A stretch of DNA of 64,000 nt. Origin: Rhytidiadelphus loreus (lineage: Eukaryota > Streptophyta > Bryopsida > Hypnales > Hylocomiaceae). Within the stretch, counting starts at the first letter, position 1, and every line of letters starts with the position of its first letter. Shown here one piece after another: positions 1 to 13,100 of this stretch. Location of the stretch: contig OX344762.1 of the NCBI GenBank assembly GCA_947034895.1, positions 16,782,760 through 16,846,759 on the forward strand, written 5' to 3'. The position numbers and the translations under genes are program-made. The notes beneath the pieces were generated by a model. That model searched no databases. It saw only the letters and a list, made by a program, of their open reading frames with translations, and was not told the origin of the DNA.

Positions 1-273
1 TGGGCCTCCATAGAGTGACAATCCACTCTATTATTTGAAGTCTAGAAACCTAGCAAATTTGTTAGATGTGAGTAATCAGAGTAGTTAGAGTGTCTGACTT
101 TTGGCAAATTCCATCGAGTAACAATCTGACTGTCTTCTGAAAACTGAATACACTAAACACTTAAAGCTGAGTAGTTTTTGGGTTTTTTCTAACACAAGTA
201 ATAATTAAGCAAGTTTTTTGTCATTTGCTTAATTTTGTAATACCAACTACAATGAGCTACTTACTTGATTTCG

Positions 274-908
274 GTGTGGAGGATGGTGAGGAGAGAAGGT
301 CTTTATACAAGTGGGGTAGTGGTAGGTACAACAACCCATGTGGGACATGTGAATTAGGACTAAAATGAGGAACTTCACCACTCATAGTTATGTGAAAACG
401 CAGAAAATGTGTTAAGAAACAAATTTTAGACCTCATTTAGGCATAGAAGAGTATCTTTTTTCAAAAAGATTTGATCTAAATAAAGTTAGTGAATCAAGTC
501 AAGTTTTATTTCCAAAAATACGTTTCAAGTTTTGGCACTCCATATAAAAGTTATGGAAAAATTTCAAAGAGGGTGTTTGAAAATGTTCAAAAAAATGACC
601 CTTCCAACCCCTTTCTAAAATTTTTCCATAACTTTTAGGTGGAGTGTCAAAACCTCAAACGGATTTTTGGAAATAAAACTTAAATTAATTCCCCAACTTT
701 ATTTAGATAAAATCTTTTTGAAAAAAGATAATATTCCATACCTAAATGAGGTCTAAAATTTGTTTTTTAACACATTTTTTGCGTTTTCACATAACTATGA
801 GCGGTGAAGCTCCTCATTTTAGTCCTAAATCACATATCCCACATGGGTTGCTGTACCTACCACTACCCCACTTGTATAAACACCTTCTCTCCTCAACATC
901 TCCCACAT
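274..908. repeat. Long imperfect inverted repeat (about 310-bp arms, short spacer)
   Basis: The segment from about 274 to 585 reappears as its reverse complement from about 600 to 908, with scattered mismatches and a centre of only some 15-30 bases. Matching landmarks are ACTTGTATAAA/TTTATACAAGT, the CATAACTATGAG/CTCATAGTTATG pair, and the two copies of CCATAACTTTT facing each other at the centre. A transcript would fold into a hairpin of roughly 300 bp. Both arms also keep the same short reading frame (residues LYKWGSGRY then NPCG, then the same stop), so the duplicated piece may derive from the 3' end of a coding sequence. No transposase is present. Confidence 0.85.
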
Positions 909-2085
909 GAAAATGGTAATGAAGAGTATCATTAATATACCATCCAAAAAAAATTGCATGGGAGGTGTTCAATGGACTACCTTGGACATTATTGTGTTTT
1001 CCATAATTTGGTAGGAATACAAAATATTCAATAATCAAGATTAATGTACATTTGAACACCTTCATCCTCATTATTATAACCCTTGTACTTGGATTCCGAG
1101 CCACTGACAGGCATGCGACGTTGTGATAGAAAGTGAGCAAGAACAGGGAAAAAAAGAATTCCTAAGCAAATAAAGTTCAATCTGCGGGGTCCTTGAAGTA
1201 ATCTGGAGTGGCCTTCCAAAGGCCTGCGATTTTATGTAATGACCTACAAGACACGATTCCACCTCTGATATTTATATGACACATTCAAATGCAGACAACC
1301 ACAAGGATGCATTCATAAATGGGCATTCATTATATCATACATAGTGTCTAGAACTCAATCTCTTTCAAAAATGTATAGGATTATACTAACAACCGGCACT
1401 AGTCATGATTATAGTTCACTGCCCTTACAATCAATGTGTGTCTAAAAATGATTCACAAGTGAAGGTCCTAGGGTAGATTGACCTTCTACTAGTAGAGAAC
1501 AGGGCCCGAATCAAGACATTCAAATGAAAATAAAAATGTCCAAATCAACACAACTATGTTAAAAATGTTTGAATCAACTAAACATTGTTGACTTTGATCA
1601 TATTTTGTAGTAGTGTCAAATTTGGCACAAAACTACATTGCATCTAACCACTTTCTAAAACAAAGTCAAAATAAATTCAACAACTCCATAGCTCTTTTGT
1701 GATGGAGCAATGTAGACCTTTGCTTAGATTGCTTGAGGATGTTGTAGCAATTGATCACTCCATTTACTTCTTCATTGCTTTCATATTAAGACTCTATTGT
1801 TTTTCTTCCTCTTTCTTTTGCATTGCTACCACTCTAGTTCATATGTTCATTATACATCACAACCAAGGCATAGTTACACTAGGAAGAAACAATCATCAAA
1901 CTCAACAAGGAATGCAACAATATTTCTCCTTCTTTGTGCTTAGCATGCACATGATTGAACATAGCAAAAACAACACATAAGATTCTATGTATAACTACCT
2001 ACAAAAATCAATTAACTCGCAAAACCAACAATGAATCTTGGGAGCACTTTGATGTCATTCAATTCTATTACAAATCAAAGCTATA
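909..2085. other. AT-rich intergenic DNA, no supported gene
   Basis: No recognisable gene is visible. The longest + strand open frame (1699-1980, 93 codons) encodes a hydrophobic, low-complexity peptide with no motif I recognise and no splice context, so it is not called as a gene. Confidence 0.5.
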
Positions 2086-2629
2086 AGGTAAACCAGCCTA
2101 TGACAGGCAGAATGGCTGGTTTGCCATATTCACATTTTTGAAAAAAATTTAAAAAAATTCTCTATGAAGATAAACATGAGGAATGCAGAGAGCAAGTGAA
2201 ATTTTATTTTTTGAATAAAAAATGAATTTTTTATGAATTTTTGAAGTCTGTTGTGTAGTTGGCTTTAAAGAGTCTATAGACTACCCCAAATCAGCAGAAA
2301 AGTGTTTCCATGATGGTCATCTAACCACCTAATGCAGTCAAAACATTTTCTAACATGGCTCCAAGATTTCCTAATATGGACATGACATGAAAGAATTACA
2401 AAATAACTTTTTACTACCAATTTACACTGAAAATGGGTAAGTGTCCTAAGACAGTTACCAATAACTTCATGACCATTTCCCAAGGCTTTGATTATGGTCA
2501 CAAATTAATCAAATGCAATTCTAACCCCATTTATTGGAAAAAGTTTGTCATGGGTTGATTTAAGACTGTAATGGGTAGTTCTCTAGGAGCCTGTCATAGG
2601 AGATTTGCCTGTCATAGGCTGGTTTACCT
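2086..2629. mobile_element. TA-flanked TIR element (Tc1/mariner-like MITE)
   Basis: The left end reads AGGTAAACCAGCCTATGACA and the right end is its exact reverse complement; the perfect terminal inverted repeat is about 24-25 bp. A TA dinucleotide lies immediately outside each end (2084-2085 and 2630-2631), the target duplication typical of Tc1/mariner/Stowaway insertions. The 544-bp element has no transposase; a 75-codon frame on the minus strand (2274-2501) matches nothing I know. The 10-base core CCTATGACAG also recurs just inside the right end. It is probably a non-autonomous element mobilised in trans. Confidence 0.85.
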
Positions 2630-4379
2630 TAGATGAAAATGAAGTCTAACACTCTAAATCGAGATGGTCTCATGCAATTGCGGCACCTTCTACATATTAG
2701 GGATATGAATGATATTGCAATGAATCTAATGTAAATACATTTCCACAACCAAGAGCAATCCTACATTCCTACAAGGTGCAAAGAGGGATGTATGTAAATC
2801 CTTGTTGCGTGGTGCGAGACGTTTACATGCCATCTACGCGTTGGCTTGTAGCTTGTCTAAGTGATCTCCAATATTATAACTCCAAATGAAGTGGAGCCTA
2901 CATACATTAGTAACATCTCACATTTGTTAGGGGTACAAACCATTCACTAACAACATCTCACATGTCACCCATATGAGGTTCACAATAACATGTGAAGATG
3001 GGACATAATTCTAAAACTCAAAGGGGACAAAGGGATTTCTACATAGAGTGTGATGACACCTCTAGATTTGTCCTCTCACATGTGTACAATAGAAGTAGAG
3101 GAAGACAACATTAAAGATGAAGGTGTGTGGAAGAAATAATATGGTGCATTGGTGGTCCATTCAATAATTGCATGTACGTACAATCCGCAAGTCTTTTGCA
3201 TTACTAATTAATATAGACCTTGTTTCAAATGATGACATTGATAGCTTCTCAGAATCCATCGTCTTTACCTTCCAAATGGCAGCTACTCTACAATAATACT
3301 CTTGCCACTTGCTTGCAAAATAAATTACATAATATCCACCCTTTGAATTGTGTTCAATCAAAGTACAAACCAAGGAACAACAAAAGCAAAAGGAAGTACT
3401 ATCAATCAAGACACCCAACAATACACCATAGCTAAATTGATGATACCCCTCTTTGCATAGCACAAGCTCAAAGAATGGCAATAGTATGAACAAAGTGGAA
3501 TGGAGGATCTAGTAGGGTGTGCCAATTAAATTGCAATCAATTGTGAGGCAGGAATTCTTAGTGGCACCTACCCGTATCTTTTGAATGTCGATTTCCCCCT
3601 CTTGCATGCCACTCAAATACCACCTCTCGTCATTGCAAGGTGAATTATATGAAGCAAGACATAGCCCTACGTCTACCAAAAGACAATGGAGGCTATTTTT
3701 GCATATTTACAATCAATGCCACTCAAAAGTTCATACTATATGAAATGAATAATGTATTTTTCAATTTAAGAATATGTGGAAAACATGACTAAAGAATTGA
3801 TATTGCATACTAATATTATATTAGACTTATCATATTTGGTCTCACCTATGATTCTACCTTGTGTTTCAACCTATGTTTCAATTTCACCTTAGTCTTTGAA
3901 GAAAGCATATTGAGACTTTAATCCCTAAAAGATTAGACATTCAAATTTTAAACAACGGATGAAAGCATACATGTCTCGACCACACATAATCTTTGTTTTT
4001 TCATTCATCTAAATATTTTGTGCTAAGTAGTTTTTTACATTTGTACAAGATAGGTTTTCTAATTTTTCCTTTGCAAATATTATATAGTTCAAATGTATGA
4101 GTATGTCTAAAACTCAAAACTAGCTTTACCAATTCAAACATTTGATGACTTTTCAAAAGTGACTTCAATAAAAAATATTTAAAAATATTTAAATTAGTAA
4201 TAATAATAATAAATTTAAAAAATACACTTAAGAAATCACCATATACAATTGATCATTTTTAACTCAAAGAAAATATATTTTTTAACTCAAATATTAAATC
4301 TACTATCAATTTTAGAAAAAAATTTGGATTTTGGATTTTAAACTTATTAGAAAATAGAGGACAACATAACAATTGATCT
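2630..4379. other. Intergenic DNA with possible decayed coding fragments
   Basis: Minus-strand reading of about 3160-3780 gives several overlapping open stretches interrupted by stops and frame changes (for example 3161-3493), suggesting an old degraded coding sequence, perhaps from a transposable element. No diagnostic motif could be identified, so no family is assigned. Confidence 0.3.
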
Positions 4380-4703
4380 AATGGGCAATTTCATTAAAAT
4401 GGCGCCATTCCGCTATTTTGGCAGTTTTCACAGTTCAGACCAAACGGTCTGAAATGTACAATTGTCTTAGATGTTTGAAATCTACACCTTTTATAGATTT
4501 CTGAAATCTACTCATATCCTAGATTTCACTTTAAAAATCCAAACCCTGAAATCTGAAATCTATATATGTCTTAGATCTCTGAAATCTATATAAACCAAAG
4601 ATTTCCAAAATCTACATATGTACTAGATGTTACTTTTACAGTTCAAACTGGGCGATCGGAAAATGGCACATGGAATACCGCCATTTTAACGAAATTGCCC
4701 ATT
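4380..4703. mobile_element. Short TIR element (MITE) with internal repeats
   Basis: The ends ATGGGCAATTTCATTAAAAT and its inverted counterpart (ATTTTAACGAAATTGCCCAT) form terminal inverted repeats of about 22 bp with one mismatch. CTA occurs at or near both outer edges and could be a target duplication, though one base of ambiguity remains. The about 320-bp interior consists largely of variants of CTGAAATCTA/CTAGATTTC in tandem and inverted arrangement. There is no coding capacity. Confidence 0.75.
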
Positions 4704-7700
4704 CTAACCGTATGGGTATGATCTATGAATCATATTTTACAACTTTTTTTTGAAACTTGTTGTTAAATTATTATTCTTAATTGTTTATTATAGTACATTT
4801 CCAAAGTTTTGGAAATCAAGACTATCCATGATCCTTAAGGACCTTAAACTTTAAATTCATTAGATCCAAACAAATTCAATTTCTAATCAAAATAAAACAT
4901 AGAAGGTGTTTAAAAACATATACATATTGTTTAGAAGATGAATACAAGTTTAGGATACTCTTTGATTTCATCTCCTTTGAATGAATATTGATATATTTGA
5001 AAAATCAGTGCAATAAATGATAATGAGTAGAAACCCCTAAATCCGTAACCATTTTTGACAACATAGCATTTTTATCATCCAATTATGAATGAAAATTTTA
5101 ATTTGCAATTTTTATATCTTCTAACAATTTTTGGTCGAGGATAACTTTTAGGCATAAATTTTTTTATAGGTTCTGGCTGTGAGGTTTAAAAATTGTTATA
5201 TAACAAGTAGTTTTTTTCCTAAACATGGATAGTTTGGGTAGATTCCAAAAAATTGTACTGCTATAAATCCATTAATGTGTATGTGGAAAGTTTCAAACTA
5301 ATTAAGATAAAGGAGATGAAAATTAATATGAATTTTGTTTTGCTGACAATTATGGAATCTCTTCTCTCAAAATAAAATTTGAAGTTGCTTGTTGTTTATA
5401 ATTTTTAATATTTTTGAAGAATAAAAAATAACATGATTTAAATGGCTATACAACACTATTGGGATTGACATTTTTCAATTTCATATCTAAGTAATTCATG
5501 ATTTAATTTTTTCAAATAATGAAAATGAAGAATTTTGAAATGAATACTTTTATGAGTATTCACAAATTACTTTCTCAAGATAGTTCTTTTGATAATGAGT
5601 TGTATATATGATAGACTCTTTTTTTAATCAAAACTTTGACTAAACATAAAACTTCACCATTTAGAAAGAGTAAAATTCAATCATTGGCATGAGAATTTTC
5701 AATTTAATGAGGTTTTTTACTCTTAACTTTTAGGAGGATGTAACTTTACAAGTTCACTAAACGTTCCTATGGTTGAATCTACCAAAATTTTGAAAATTAA
5801 CAAAGATTTTTACTGAAGATTATTTTGGAATAGTTTTTGGCCAATATACATTGAAAAACTTCAAAGGGTACAAATTGTGTCTACAATTGAAGGTGAATGA
5901 AGATACTTCTACTAAACGCACAATTCTTCAAGAGAAACAATTTTCCACTTCTACTAAGTACACCACGATTTATGAAAAAACATTTTTGTTAGAATACTTA
6001 TACGATTAATTTGGCTTATATGTTGAAATAATACAAGCTAATGACTTCTTAATTCATGCAATGTATGGATTGTATGCTTTTTATAACTTTCACCTTTTTG
6101 TATTAATGGCCTAAATTGATTAATGTTACGTCTTTGACTTTGAATACATGCTACATCTCCTATATATGACTAGCTAGTTTTATTGTTTTTATAATTTTCT
6201 AAGTATACAATAGAAAACTTGAAAAAATATATCTTTCACCACATAAGTTCAAATATTCTAAACCTTAGAATGAGTAGACATTTTTTTTAAGTCTTTTGAA
6301 TAAAATTTGAAAACACCCATCCACACTTTTAGACTAGAGATCTAATTGCAATTCAAGAACAAAACAATATTTAAAATTTAGGGTTTCTTTTCTATTTTTC
6401 TATTTTTTTTTCTATTCTATATATATTTTAAAGTCCTAACTTTTCAACTTCAATTTTTGTTAGAATATTTATAATATTCCTAATCTACATATTAATATTC
6501 AATAATTTGAAAGTATCAAGTGAAAGTAAATTGATAAGAATAAACGCAATGAAAACAAATTGAGAATAACATTGAGACAATTACAAAAGCTATTATTTTA
6601 AGAGTCACTTCACAAAATTTATTACCATATTGGATCAACAATCATTAGTTATTTATAACAAGTTTGTAAGAATGTTAATATGTTATCAAGACAATGAAGT
6701 TTACAACAATAGTTTCAAACATAACAATCATTATAGAATTATAATGTACATGCATCATTTACAAAATAATATTCCTCTTTCAACAAACGAAATCCAAAAT
6801 TGTACATTATTGTTGTAGTATTTACATTAATCAAAATTTATTCCATGGAATATTCATACATCCTTAAAATTCTTTATTATAATTCCAAAATCATGGAATA
6901 AGACAACCAAATCATACAAAATAAATTGGAGCATTAGTCTAGAAAATCATGCATGTTAATGAAAATGCATATCTTTCCATATTGACTATCACATGGTGTT
7001 GTCTCAAATGTTTATTTAGCACTAGAAATCATCTGTGTGCCCATCATAATTCCAAGCAAATTTTATCATAAGTCCAGTTACTAGTATCATACTGGCTAAA
7101 CGTAAATATTCTACAATGTCTTTATTGTCCATCTTTGATAGGGAAGAATGTACACAAAAATGAAAGTAGTATAATATATTTGGATATCCAAAAGATTGTT
7201 GATAATGAACACAAATTGTGCACAAATAAGAAATTATTTTTATTTATATATGGATAAGAAAAAGAGAAAATTTATAAATATATTTAATTTTAATTTTATG
7301 TAGTAACTAATTATTGCTTTGCTTATTTTAGACAATACATGAGACTTATTAGTGTAAGTACTATAAGAAAACACTATAAGAAAACAAAAATAGAAGTAAA
7401 TTTGTTATAATTATAGTGCAATATTTAAATGTTCTAAAGTAAAAGTTAGAAGTGAAATCAAGTTTAGTGATTGTTAAAATAAAGCTTCCAATGTCAATCT
7501 CACTTGAAGAACATATCTCATATAATTATATGACAATATTATAATAGAAAGTGAATAAAATTATATTTGATGGGAAAAGATTTAGGAAAAGATAGATATT
7601 AAATATAGATTATTAGTATAAATATAACCAAGAGCTTTGCAATAGGTAGGAGATGTGGTTTAGGATGAAGATAGGTTTAGCCAATCACTTGGAGGGTCAA

Positions 7701-10227
7701 TAGTTAGCTTTGTTATCAAAATTAAAAATGAACTATCTCATAATTTTGAATTGAAACATTTTGATTTGAGTTCTAACTTTTAATCCAAAGACTAATAAGA
7801 TGTTTAAAGTAAAAAATCAAGTTAAACAAAAAAAATATTATAAGAAATATTATTAGTTGCCAATAAAAAGTTAACAGTCAAGGTTGTCTGCTTATCTACT
7901 ATAAAATAATGCGATTTGCTTGTTTGTTATTTTGCCTATTTGCCTATTTGTTCTGTATTCCACCACCTTTTGGACAATTTGTAATTTCTTGTCAACTTTT
8001 GTCCAAAGAAGTCATTTTTTCTAAATTGTGTCCCTTATCATCTACCATCCATCACAATATTGTCCACCCATCCGCCTAGTCTTTAAAAGTTATCCATAAT
8101 AAAAAATCATTTGGTAAAGTTGTATTTTTCTCTTAAGCATTACATATGGATGTGAATATGGACTTCCATATACAACACATGATTTGCCATTGTATGCTAG
8201 AATTTTTGTTTCAGGTGAATAGTTTTTTGAAACTATTTATAATAAACTACAATACTTGAAAGAAGTAATTATTTATAATTTTAATATGATTCAAATAGTT
8301 CTCCACTAAATTTTTTGATTAATTTTATATCTGGTTAGTATAAATGTGTTCAAGATACATTAGAATTTTTTTTCATTGTACATCCATATTCAATACTAAG
8401 TTAAAATAGTCTAATAATAGGAATTATTGAAATAAATACTGATAGGACAAGATCACAATTTATATTATATGTGTTTTGAATAATGTTGATTAGTAATTTT
8501 TTCACATTGTATGATTTACAATTGGGGTCCTAATCAACAAGTAGTTACTGATTTTGTAAATTTTATTGATAAATTTATAGATTAATATTAAATATTAAAA
8601 TTAAAATTAAAAAACTGGAATCACAATACATGAAAAATGTCACATAGAATATTGGAATATCACATAATTACTATGTATTACCACATTTTAAATTTTTTTA
8701 AATTTTTTTTTTTTAATTTACATCTATTACAGTGTGAAAATGATTGATCTCTTTGTAGCAGTAATGACTGTTCACGTTAATTTCTCTTATTTCATATTGA
8801 CTCAGAAAATTTATTTATTTTATTTGCTTTTTTATTTATTTTTCCCATCCTCATTTTGCAGCACTCAGTTTTCTTCACTAAAAATTCTCCACTTACTTCT
8901 TTACAAACCTAAAGCACCCTAATCTCCCATTCAACCCATAATAGGTTGTTTTACCTTAATCTTTGAAGGCCCAACAACTTTTTGACAATGGAAGTTTTCA
9001 ATGAATTGTCCCTCTTTGATATTTTTTTGCACATGAAATCAATGTGCTTGAATTTTTTTATTTTAACCATACCAAAAAAAGGACTACTTTGTCTTGTATG
9101 CATAGAATTAATTGTAAAAAATTTGACTTTTGGTTTTTTAGATTATAACATTTTTGAATGATCAACTTTATAGGCCAGAAAGTTAACTTTTGGAGAAGAA
9201 AAATTATAAAAACATGAATCATGCTTTTTTTGCCCTCCAAAAATTATATTGAAATATAAGGCAAATTATGTAGTATTTTTAATTTTTTTTAAATTGGATC
9301 AACTTTTGAAATTTGTTATTGTTATTATAGCCTATTGTTTGGAACATCTTCAAAAAAATTGGAATCATTCTAATTGTTTTGTGTTCTTAATCATACCAAA
9401 TTGAACCTTTTTTTTTTAAATTGCTAAAAATACAAATTTGAAAAAAAAATCTCCATACCTTGTTTGTTGTTCAAAGTGAAGACTATAAATGTCCAAGAAA
9501 AAGTTTTTTTATTCATCTCTACTATTCTTTTTATTGGAAAAACATTTTGTTTGCTCACTTTTTCTATTAGACTACATTTCCTAAATAAAAATTTAAATAC
9601 TTCTCACATTCAAATTTTGAAAATTTGAAAATGCAACAAGTATGTCAACTTGTTACTCTGCAAGATCTTATTATACAAATTTTTTGAGAATTGTTTTACC
9701 CTATTGAGAATTTGCCATTGTGTTCTCTTGGTCCTTGAGGGATTAAGGTAAATTAGCCCATTGTGGTCAAATGACCCATAGTGGTCACCTACCAAATGTC
9801 CCCATTATGTGTTTTTTTTCAGTTTTTTCAGATTTTGGCTTCAATGCATGTCTTATATGACATAATGAAGTAGTTAGTGACTTCATTAAGAACTTTCAAT
9901 TTTTCAGTGAGAATTCATTGTGAGAATTGACTTTTTAGGCTTTCCATATTATAAAAGACTTTGACTGCTTTAGGTGAGCCAAATGAGCATGACGGATTCA
10001 GATTTTGTTGGTTTTAAGGTTGTCTTTAGACTTTTATGGACAAAAATGCATTGAACACTTCAAAAATTCATAACAAATTCATATTTTGTCAAAAAAAACA
10101 TAATTTCAATTGCTCTCATTGTTTCCCACACTTGTACTATTATAAGAAACAAATTGAAAAATTTCAGTAACCACATGATGTCAAACTCCTTATTCTGGTT
10201 GGTTTGCCTTATAGCAAGAACTTGAGA
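4704..10227. other. AT-rich gene-free stretch
   Basis: About 5.5 kb of very AT-rich DNA with long A and T runs and only short random open frames (maximum about 67 codons). I see no splice-linked coding exons, RNA genes or complete element ends. Inverted motifs resembling GATTAAGGTAAA lie at about 8952-8966 (reverse) and 9738-9750 (forward) and face outward, so they do not bracket one element. Confidence 0.6.
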
Positions 10228-10309
10228 CTTTGTCCATTCCAACCAAACCCTGACCATGTATTCACACTATCTACAATCACATGGTTAGGTTTTGGTTGGA
10301 ATGGACAAG
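10228..10309. repeat. Small inverted repeat (about 30-bp arms)
   Basis: The arms 10228-10259 and 10279-10309 share TGTCCATTCCAACCAAA and its reverse complement with about two mismatches, around a 19-base loop. It would form a compact hairpin, and may be the remnant end pair of a small element. Confidence 0.7.
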
Positions 10310-10879
10310 TCCTCATGTGTTTCAAAATTGTTTCAAATTCAAAACTATGTAATTTTGCACAAACAACAAAATTCTAATTATATATTTGCTCTGCATCGGC
10401 ACCACTAAACATCCTTTGCAACAACTTTTGCACTTTCAAAGTTGGTCCAAACTAAAACATTGTGAGCTACCCTTTTCCAATCTCCAAACTTGCCATCGTT
10501 GCCCCAAATCAATTGATTAATCACACACATTTGCAAACCCTCCAGAATTACAAACAATCTCATGAACTCCAAGAGCACTTGAAAATTGATAAATTCTTAG
10601 GGACGCATTGCCCAACAATTGCATTCTACACGTCCCACAAAAGTATGTAGCAAAGGGTAGATATGCAACCAAGCTTGCACATGGGGTGAGGTAGGAGGTC
10701 CATAAATGGACCATCAAAGGGTTGGAACAAAATTTTGGGGTGGTGAAACATCTTGAAATCAATTTTCCAGTAAATTTTCCTTGAAAGTCAAGTCGAATTG
10801 ACATCTAATCCAAGTCGTTTCTTATTATTTTTGGAGCTTTGTTGAATTAGTTATAAAATTTTGAAGTTGAAATGGCATA

Positions 10880-10995
10880 GGGCTCTAAAATGGCTCACTT
10901 CCTAAAATATACACTAATTGTACATTGTTGAAGGCTATGAAAAAGAAACATGTAGAAATAGTGTACATTTAAGGAGGTGGACCATTTTAGAGCCT
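10880..10995. mobile_element. Foldback/hairpin MITE-like element, 116 bp
   Basis: The left arm begins GGGCTCTAAAATGG and the right arm ends CCATTTTAGAGCCT. The two arms pair for about 40 bases with a few mismatches around a loop of about 35 bases. No target duplication is obvious. The size and structure fit a foldback MITE. Confidence 0.7.
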
Positions 10996-11693
10996 GAGTG
11001 CTTTTAGAACCTCCTACCTTAGTGGGGTGCTTCATAATGATCCACTGCGTTCATCCCAATGGTGATGCGAGCAACATGTTGTTGCACCTTCCGTCATCGG
11101 CTACATCGCGTACAATATTGTCGTTTTCCTCACACATCCTATCACACATCGTAACAAGTGAAACCAAAACCCTAAATCCTAAGCAACAGACAGAACGGAT
11201 CGTTCCTTAGGGTAGCGATGATCAATGGCTAGAATGTTTTTCCTCCACGGCACAAGATCGATGCTATTGTGGGGGTTCTTGAATTTTTTTTTTTCCAATA
11301 TCGGCACCGTGGGTTAAGCAACGACATTTTATTCTGGAAAAAAAATACATCAATGACAGAGAACAGGGTTTCACAGATCACAGTTTTTTTTTTTTACAGA
11401 TCAACGGTGAGGATTGTTTTGAGTCGGGGGCAGGCAGGAGGGTCTGCTTGTCACTTTTCAAGGGCAAGAGAAGGCCCTTCCCCCAATGGACAGGTGACAG
11501 GTCCAAATATTGACAAAATGAAAAATAACCCAACTTGCAATCCTCTTTTAAATCTTCATCCTTTTCAGGAATTCCATCTTTCTCAGGATTCCATCTTTTA
11601 AAAGTTGCCATGTACGACAAATGCGCACTATCACTGCCTGATACTGATACCCTGAGCGAAGGTCACATTCAAGTCTTCTTCGGGGGAAAAAGT

Positions 11694-12068
11694 GACACGT
11701 GTAATCTTGTGAATGGTCTGAAGTGACGTGGACTCCCTAGAGTCTGACGTGGAAACAGACCTTCACGTATGGTACAGTACTCTTCCTCAGAAGTCATTCT
11801 CTTTCAACTGCAGTCGTCAGTGCAGTTACCCCAACACGCTTATCAGCCTGCGTCTTCAGCTTGGACTCTTCTTCTGTTCTGGTCGCCGCAGCTGGAAACC
11901 TAAACAGCTTAGCTTCTGTCAAGGTTGAGCCGTTGGATCCGGAGCTATGAAAACCACACAGACCGTCGCCACGGGGACGCGTCAGAAGGCAGTACTGTAG
12001 TTCTAGATCTGCAGACTGCGGGAACGGAGCCAGCTGGGGATCAACCCCGGCCCACGAATCTCACGTGA
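11694..12068. promoter_or_regulatory. Cluster of ACGT-core / TGACG elements
   Basis: G-box/ABRE-like ACACGTGT lies near 11694-11703, TGACGTGG occurs twice (11724-11731 and 11745-11752), and the palindrome TCACGTGA is at 12061-12068. Such motifs bind plant bZIP (ABF/TGA) and bHLH factors. The cluster sits 1.0-1.4 kb upstream of the PLA1 start codon, so stress- or hormone-responsive control is plausible but inferred. Confidence 0.45.
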
Positions 12069-12509
12069 CCGTGAGCCACAGCACGATTGTGGCGTGGGAT
12101 GGCTGGGATCTGTAGTGGCTCACATTCCGGGCATCTCCGAAAAACTAATCAATCCATAGCAACAAGCAAAACCTTGTCCGCAAATCCCAATGTATGAATC
12201 GCAAATACAGTCGCTACATTAAAACAAAGTACCCACACTAACTTTAAATTTGAGAGTGTGGTTGTCAGCCTCCATGCAGAGTTGCAGCTAGGTACCTGAC
12301 GGAGGCCACTTCTGGGTGGCTTCACGCACAGCCAAATGGCAAATACGGAGTGTGTCTGCATCGTTGATGTTAACTTAAGCAACATACTTGCGAGCAACTG
12401 AGGTGGGTGAGACGTGATCTTGAACTTCAGTGAGAAACTGGACGAGATTTGCACCTGCCCCACGAGTTGCTTGCCTGAGCCTTTCAAATCTTACGACACT
12501 GGTACGTAT

Positions 12510-12519
12510 GTATATATAT
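12510..12519 (+). promoter_or_regulatory. Candidate TATA box for PLA1
   Basis: The TATATATAT stretch is the best TATA-like motif between the ACGT cluster and the PLA1 start. It would imply a 5' leader of roughly 550 bases, unless the leader contains an intron. Confidence 0.35.
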
Positions 12520-13100
12520 CCTGTGCCGATTCTTTCCTACATTGCAAGACCCGTGTTTGATGACTTCCTGGTTGGTATCTCGTTTGAATTACGATCGACG
12601 TACTGGGAGATTTCAGGCGGCGAGCGAAGCGGAGAAACCGTCACTGGCGGCTTGCGGTTTGATTTTGACCTTGGTTTGGATTGCAGAGATGTTTTCATTG
12701 TAGGCTGGCTAGGTGGTAGTACGAGGTAGCTGACTGGGTTGCTTGCTTCTGGATGTTGTGAGCTTCGTTTGAAATAGAAGCGGGCCGGGGCTGTCGTTGC
12801 TGATTGTTTGTAGACTGATTGACATTTAGGTGATTTATTGTGGTGGTTGTTTTCTGTCTGTGCGGTTGAATGAGTGGTCACCGTTGTTGTTTCTCGTTGA
12901 ATGTTTCAGTGGATGAGAATTGTTGGTCCCCATGGATCGAGAGTTTCGGATTTTATCGGCGATGGTTGCGGATGTAGAACCTGTGATTAGCTTACTGGCG
13001 ATCGAAGGCGGGGCTGGTGAATGATTGACTGATTTGGTGTGTGGAATCGTGTTGCGTTGCTAGGGTGTAGAGATTGGCGATCGAATCGGAGGGGTAGCAG

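Larger units (their letters stand above)
10996..13100 (+). promoter_or_regulatory. GC-richer upstream region of the PLA1 gene
   Basis: Base composition changes from AT-rich to balanced or GC-rich here, marking the start of a gene island. Short open frames on both strands carry no recognisable protein. The stretch most likely holds the promoter and 5' leader of the downstream phospholipase gene. A four-codon upstream ORF (13021-13032) precedes the main ATG by about 70 bases and could modulate translation. Confidence 0.5.

Noticed and set aside
12149..12881. Several 99-114-codon frames on both strands upstream of PLA1
   Set aside because: They are in mutually overlapping frames, have no recognisable motifs, and fit a GC-rich promoter/leader.
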